From Celoporthe dispersa (Eukaryota; Ascomycota; Sordariomycetes; Diaporthales; Cryphonectriaceae), in the NCBI GenBank assembly GCA_016584495.1, contig WAID01000009.1:2542001-2606000 (forward strand): a stretch of 64,000 bases of DNA. The letters are read 5' to 3'. The position numbers were made by a program, and so were the translations under genes. The notes under the pieces are model-generated. The model did no database searches, had not been told where the DNA came from, and saw only the letters and a program-made list of their open reading frames with translations. Shown here in pieces: positions 59,623 to 64,000 of the stretch; position 1 is the stretch's first letter, and each line of letters begins with the position of its first letter.

Positions 59623-61508
59623 TCAGGAGAAATTGCGGCGATTCTTTCTCACTTCCAATGGCTCCCAGACGTGTGGGAACATCTTGAACACCTCCTGAGG
59701 TGTCTCCTTGCCGAGCACGGCTAACAGCTTCTTCTGGTAGTCCTGCATACCCTCGTACTCGTTGCGAAGCTGCTCGTTCTCCCTATATCGGGCCTTTACC
59801 TCGGCGAGTTTGGCCTTGCTCTCGTACTCCAGACTGCGGATGTGCCGGTCCACAGACTTGAGAATACGTCGGCTGCGCATATTTTGCTGCAGAGCCAGAC
59901 AGTCGCCTAGTTTGCGGTTCTCGTGCTTCAGATGGCGGATCTTGTGCCGGTAGTCTTCGTTGATAAGGTTCACCTGCTCCTCGTTATACTGGAGAAATGC
60001 GAGTTCTCTGTGCTTGTCTGTGAGAATAGCGTTCATCTGGTCGAGACCCCAGTGCTTCTCGATGACGCTCTCGACCGCGGACTGGTATAAGTCAAGCTGA
60101 ACGTTAGAGGCTATGTTTCAAGGTAGGAAGTGAGGTCGTGGGGAAGGAGACTCACGCGGCTGAACTTCTGGACGTCCTCCGTAGACTCAACCCCGAAGGA
60201 CGGCGCGGTGTCAGTGATGCCCTCGCGTAGGGCTTTGGCCAGCTCAGGATCCATGCGGTCTATCTTGCGATTGTAGAAATCATAAGGGAGAGTGGCCCTC
60301 ATAGCTATCCTCGAAATATCAGCACAGGACAGCTCACTGGCTAATGTATGCATGAGTAGTTCGTTTTGCTCACGTGGAGGAGACCAGACGATAGACGGCT
60401 GAGTCCTCGCGTACTCGCTGCAGGCCGCAGAGAGGGGACGGCCATCATCCTCGTCGATCTGAGCTTGACGGTCGCGACACTTCGGCTCTCGTGGCTCGAC
60501 TGTGTTTGGAGATGGGGGTCGCTGGCGCTCCTCCTACACTTCGTTAGTACGATCTATGCGACGCCTTGAAAGCGGTGGGATCACTGCTCACAGGTAGCTT
60601 GTAGGTCTTTCGGGTCTCCCATATTGACTGATACTTGTCGCCAGGCGCATCCCATCGCCTTGCGCCCTGAGCCCATCGCGCAAAGGTGCAAGGAGAAATC
60701 CGACCATAGGAGGGGTCACCCTCGTCGTCTGATACCTCGCTGGCAGCATACTCGTGCCATCCATCGCTCTGCTTTTCACGGTTCTGCCAGATCGCGTCCA
60801 CCTCGTCGCGATCAAGTGGCTCGGGGACTTTGAGGTGATCGATCTTGGGACGCGTGTACTGAAACACGGTACGACGTTCCTCCTCGGTGTATTGTGCTGG
60901 GCCATGAGCATCCCATGCGCACTTCTCTCTGATGGATCCTTTGATGTCGTCGAACATGCTGGAGCGTGTTTCAATCGTAAGCTATTAATATCGTCGTAAA
61001 CCCAAAGGGCACAGAAACGTACCCAGACACGCCCGCCTTGACATTTTCCTTATCTTGCTTGCCTATCCAGCTCAGCAGAGGGTCCTCGACATCAGCACCT
61101 GGTCCTCGCATGGCAATGTAAGCCTGCATCGTGGACGTCGTCATGTCCCATTTCTCCGCGTGGCCATTTCCCTTGGAGCATCCTGGCAGGACGGAGCCAT
61201 CTGGAAAGGGGTGTCAGAAAAAGCATATGTACATTGTATCCAGTCAGCTTCTAGGAATGGTGCGTACCTTTCTTGCCGTTCTGGCGACCCTTCTTTGCGG
61301 ACATCTCCTCGTAGGGTGCTGGTCGGACATAGTCCGACCTGTATCGGTGCTTCGAATACATGTTGGCCCTGAGATGTGATGAGTCTGCAGAAGAGGCAGG
61401 ACGAGAAGGTGGCGTATGCGTAGTCGTTAGAGTATGTTGATCAGATACATTAGCGAAGTTGCTTGATATTGATGCAGTAATGAAAGCATCATTTTGGAAG
61501 GGTGCCAT
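59623..61508 (-). CDS. Uncharacterised coiled-coil protein, six exons
   Basis: I do not recognise the family. The model is exons 61508-61268, 61200-61023, 60958-60592, 60533-60415, 60336-60156 and 60096-59623, giving 1560 nt (519 aa) with no frame break. Five introns of 58-78 nt have good sites, including a perfect GTACTAAC branch in the third. The 60415/60336 junction is the least certain. The product has a Ser/Thr-rich N-terminus (QHTLTTTHTPPSRPASS), a Trp-rich acidic middle (EKWDMTTSTMQAYIAMRGPGAD; DAIWQNREKQSDGWHEY; FARWAQGARRWDAPGDKYQSIW), then ATLPYDFYNRKIDRMDPEL and EKHWGLDQMNAILTDKHREL. A long helical, probably coiled-coil C-terminus ends in FKMFPHVWEPLEVRKNRR. No signal peptide or membrane segment. 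A cytosolic or nuclear protein is likely. Confidence 0.75.
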
Positions 61509-62057
61509 TTTATCAGGCAGTTGTACATTTGACAGGGCTGCAGGAGACAAAAACAAGAGAGATGTCGATAAAAGCATCGAGCTTTTGTGAGATTTGATGA
61601 AAGATGGAACAGAAAGTGAATGGGAATGCTTGGGTCGACACGCCAACTTCCTTCAAAGCGACCACCAGTGTTAGACATTGAGGGGCGGGGGACTCGTGCT
61701 CATAGGACACAAAACAAGCTCACTATGGGATGCACTCTTCAATTCGCAGGTAATGTTTATGATTTTCTATTGGCTCATCATTCGTAGACATGTGAACCTG
61801 AGATTTTGTTTAGCAAAAGTGCCCCTCAGGAGTGCCATTCTTTTGAACAAGCATCTCTAATCGAAAAAAGATATCCCTAGCAACCCTCCCTCCCCCTCCA
61901 CCAAAAAAAATGAGATGGATCTCAATCATGCTTAGAGAAGCCACATCTGTTGTTAAGGAAGAAATGATACGAAGCCCAAAATAAAGGTCTCAAACCATAT
62001 CTGGTCGCAAAACTTGACACCCGCTCCCAGCCCACCACCCCCCTAATGAGATTTGAA
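61509..62057. other. Upstream region of six-exon gene and 3' flank of RFC1
   Basis: 549 bp, rather AT-rich. Promoter of the minus-strand six-exon gene on the left and RFC1 3' UTR on the right. No gene seen. Confidence 0.45.
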
Positions 62058-64000
62058 TTATTTCTTCGCCTTGCCCTTGGCAGCAGCCTTGCCTTTACCA
62101 CGACCCTTCGTGGCCTTCTCAGCACCGTCGTCCAGTTCGTCGACCTCATCAGCCGCCTTCTTCTTGGACCCTCGCTTAGCTTTAGCCTTGGGCTGCTTGA
62201 TATATTTGTCCTTCTTGAGGTCAATCTCGTCGTCGTCATCGTCTACGGGTTCGGCAAGCTCGGCTTCGTCATCGTCTGCCTCAATGGCATCTTCGATATC
62301 GGGCACCTCTTTGCTTGCCTTCTTCGGCGCGGTAACGCTGCTGGCCTTCATGAAAGGTACCGGATGAGACATGGAATTATACCTGGAATAGTCAGCTCAG
62401 CTCAGTGTCGACGGTCACGGTGGGATAGTCCACTTACACCCTCGTGAAGGCGGACTTGGTCTGTGATTCAATTTCGACTAGGCTCTCGGCTTGCGGACCA
62501 ACGCCGAGCTCTTTGATAGCGTCGAAGTCTTCCCTCGTCAAGTAGTAACTGTCCATGAGATCAATGACGTCCTGAACGCAGTCCTTGCCCTCGAACGACA
62601 GGCGCTTGATGAGCTGGTACCAGAGAACGGGTAGGTACTGCTGACGGATCTCATTTGCGTCCCCAGAGGACTTGAGCCGCATGTGAGAGTGGATTTCACG
62701 GGTGAAGCGACCGAGCCTGCCTTGCTTGCTGTTGTTGCCAAGCCACGAGGTGAAATTGGAGCCAATCATGCTGCCAGAGACGAAGCTCGCAGGCCGGACG
62801 GTGCTGAATACCGCGTGCAAGGGCATGAGGCTCCACTGTTGCTGTGAACCGTGGATCATCTTGTCTACAAGATCGCCATCGCTGATGCTCTCAGCCGCTT
62901 GGTCCACGAGCTTCAGATACTTTAGGTTCTCCTCTCGCTTGTTATGTCCCTTGCCGCTTAGACCCGCCGGTCTGGCTTTGAGGTAGTTCTCCTGGATCAT
63001 GAGATAACTGAATTCGTGGTCGTTGAAATATAATTCGATCTTGTCATTCAGGGTTGCTTTGCTCGCTGGGTTGAATAAGTTGCCACCAAGAAATTTCTGG
63101 CAAATGTCCCATGGCTTCAGTATGACATGCTTCTCCCACGCCTTGGACATGGACTTGCTTTGGTCAAAGTCCATGGCTGTTTGATCGAGTTTGATAGTGG
63201 AGAGCATGTTGATGATCTGCCTGATGTCCTTGTTGCTGCCCTCGATGAGAGCGTCAACAACCTGGACGGGCAGCTTGAGGCCCTCTCGGTGGCAGATGGT
63301 CATGATCCGCGAGCGAACCTGATCCACGGTAGGCCGTCTGAACTGGATATCGTAGGTGACGTGATCAAATGGCTTCATCTTGGGCAGCCTCCGTTCGTTG
63401 CAAATCAGGATCAAGGGTACCTCGGTCTTCTTGCAGAACTTGGCCAGCGCGCCAACGCCGCCCCGGTCACCTGCTGACATGCCATCAACCTCGTCCATGA
63501 TCAGGACAATGTTTTTCTTGGCGTTTTCGATCTTCTTGCCGTCGCCTGCAAAGAACCCGAACAGAGACGTGTTGTCCATAATATCGCTGACTCCGTTCTC
63601 CACCAGCTTCTTGCTGCGGGTATCGCTGGCATTGCTCTCAATGACATCGAACCCTGCAAGTTTGGCTGCAAGATGTGCGGCAGTCGTCTTGCCGATGCCT
63701 GGAGGGCCGGACAGGATGACTGCCCGGACACTACCCATCCCGTCCGCGCCGCGCCTCTGGAAATCGTACTTTCGGTTCTTGAGCCAAGCTTGTAGCCAGC
63801 TCTGTATCTTTTCGACATTGGCCTTGTTTCCACAGATGTGCGCCAACTGTGTAGGGGCGTACTTGGTAGTCCACAATTGAGCGTTGGCAGCAACAGGCTT
63901 TGGCGCGGTGACACCTCGAGCAGCAGCAGCTTTACGAGCCTTCTCAGCCTCGGCACGGAGTGCTTTCTCTTCTCTCTCGAGCTCAGCGGCTGCCTGTTGC
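62058..64000 (-). CDS. RFC1: Replication factor C large subunit Rfc1, 5'-truncated by window
   Basis: Rfc1 is the large subunit of the clamp loader that places PCNA on DNA. The window holds about 629 C-terminal residues in two exons (64000-62438 and 62382-62058; 55-nt intron GTAAGT...CTGAC...CCAG). Upstream linker residues (AELEREEKALRAEAEKA) precede LWTTKYAPT. The AAA+ core has Walker A GPPGIGKTT, Walker B VLIMDEVDGM, sensor 1 ICNERR, and FRRPTVDQVRSRI in the lid. The Rfc1 C-terminal domain follows (KPWDICQKFLGG; YFNDHEFSYLMIQENYL; LGRFTREIHSHMRL). The tail is acidic then Lys-rich (KKASKEVPDIED to KGKAAAKGKAKK), likely carrying a nuclear signal. The BRCT part is beyond the edge. Frame intact. 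Confidence 0.95.

Overview
The window is nuclear DNA of a filamentous ascomycete (Pezizomycotina, most likely Sordariomycetes). The evidence is short introns (55-93 nt, one of 244 nt) with GTRNGY donors and CTAAC/CTGAC-like branch sites, a HET-domain allorecognition gene, and a sharply bounded AT-rich island full of retrotransposons. Those retrotransposons carry the C-to-T / G-to-A decay expected from repeat-induced point mutation (RIP).

Layout. (1) 1-3.0 kb: a truncated SPRY-domain remnant and a complete two-exon HET-domain gene. (2) About 3.0-35.9 kb: one RIP-degraded island with no host gene that I can support. Its core is a nest of LTR retrotransposons whose target-site duplications (TSDs) can still be read. 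An outer Ty1/copia element (A1, 9705-35190, TSD AATAA) was hit by a 91-bp MITE, an 11.2-kb Ty3/gypsy element (TSD GTATA), a 1.65-kb gag-only LTR element and, inside its 3' LTR, a second copia element of the same family (A2, TSD TAAAT). A2 carries another gag-only element (TSD ATTAT). To the left lie pieces of a different copia family, a stray A-family LTR and a second MITE copy. A 32-bp inverted repeat marks the two edges of the island. (3) 36.5-64 kb: an ordinary gene-dense arm.

The right arm encodes Rgp1 (Ypt6 GEF subunit), a MAPKBP1/WDR62-like WD40 protein, RRG9/neugrin, an mpaB-type (DUF2236) oxygenase, a calcipressin, a mitochondrial dicarboxylate carrier, mitochondrial PheRS, RNA polymerase II subunit Rpb3, the mitochondrial GrpE homologue Mge1, an unrecognised six-exon coiled-coil protein and the C-terminal two thirds of RFC1 (cut by the right edge). 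A 3.3-kb gene-free stretch (49.2-52.5 kb) holds a ~510-bp foldback element. Four of these proteins serve mitochondria (RRG9, carrier, PheRS, Mge1), but there is no sign of a cluster acting in one pathway.

The main oddity of the right arm is that six conserved genes between 37 and 58.4 kb (Rgp1, WD40, RRG9, calcipressin, Rpb3, Mge1) need single-base insertions or deletions to keep the conserved frame, while HET, mpaB-like, carrier, PheRS, the six-exon gene and RFC1 read cleanly. Since Rpb3 and Mge1 should be essential, uncorrected sequencing indels are the likeliest cause. I saw no defence-type gene system beyond the HET gene and the SPRY remnant. The most novel objects are the gag-only LTR element and the readable nesting order of the island.
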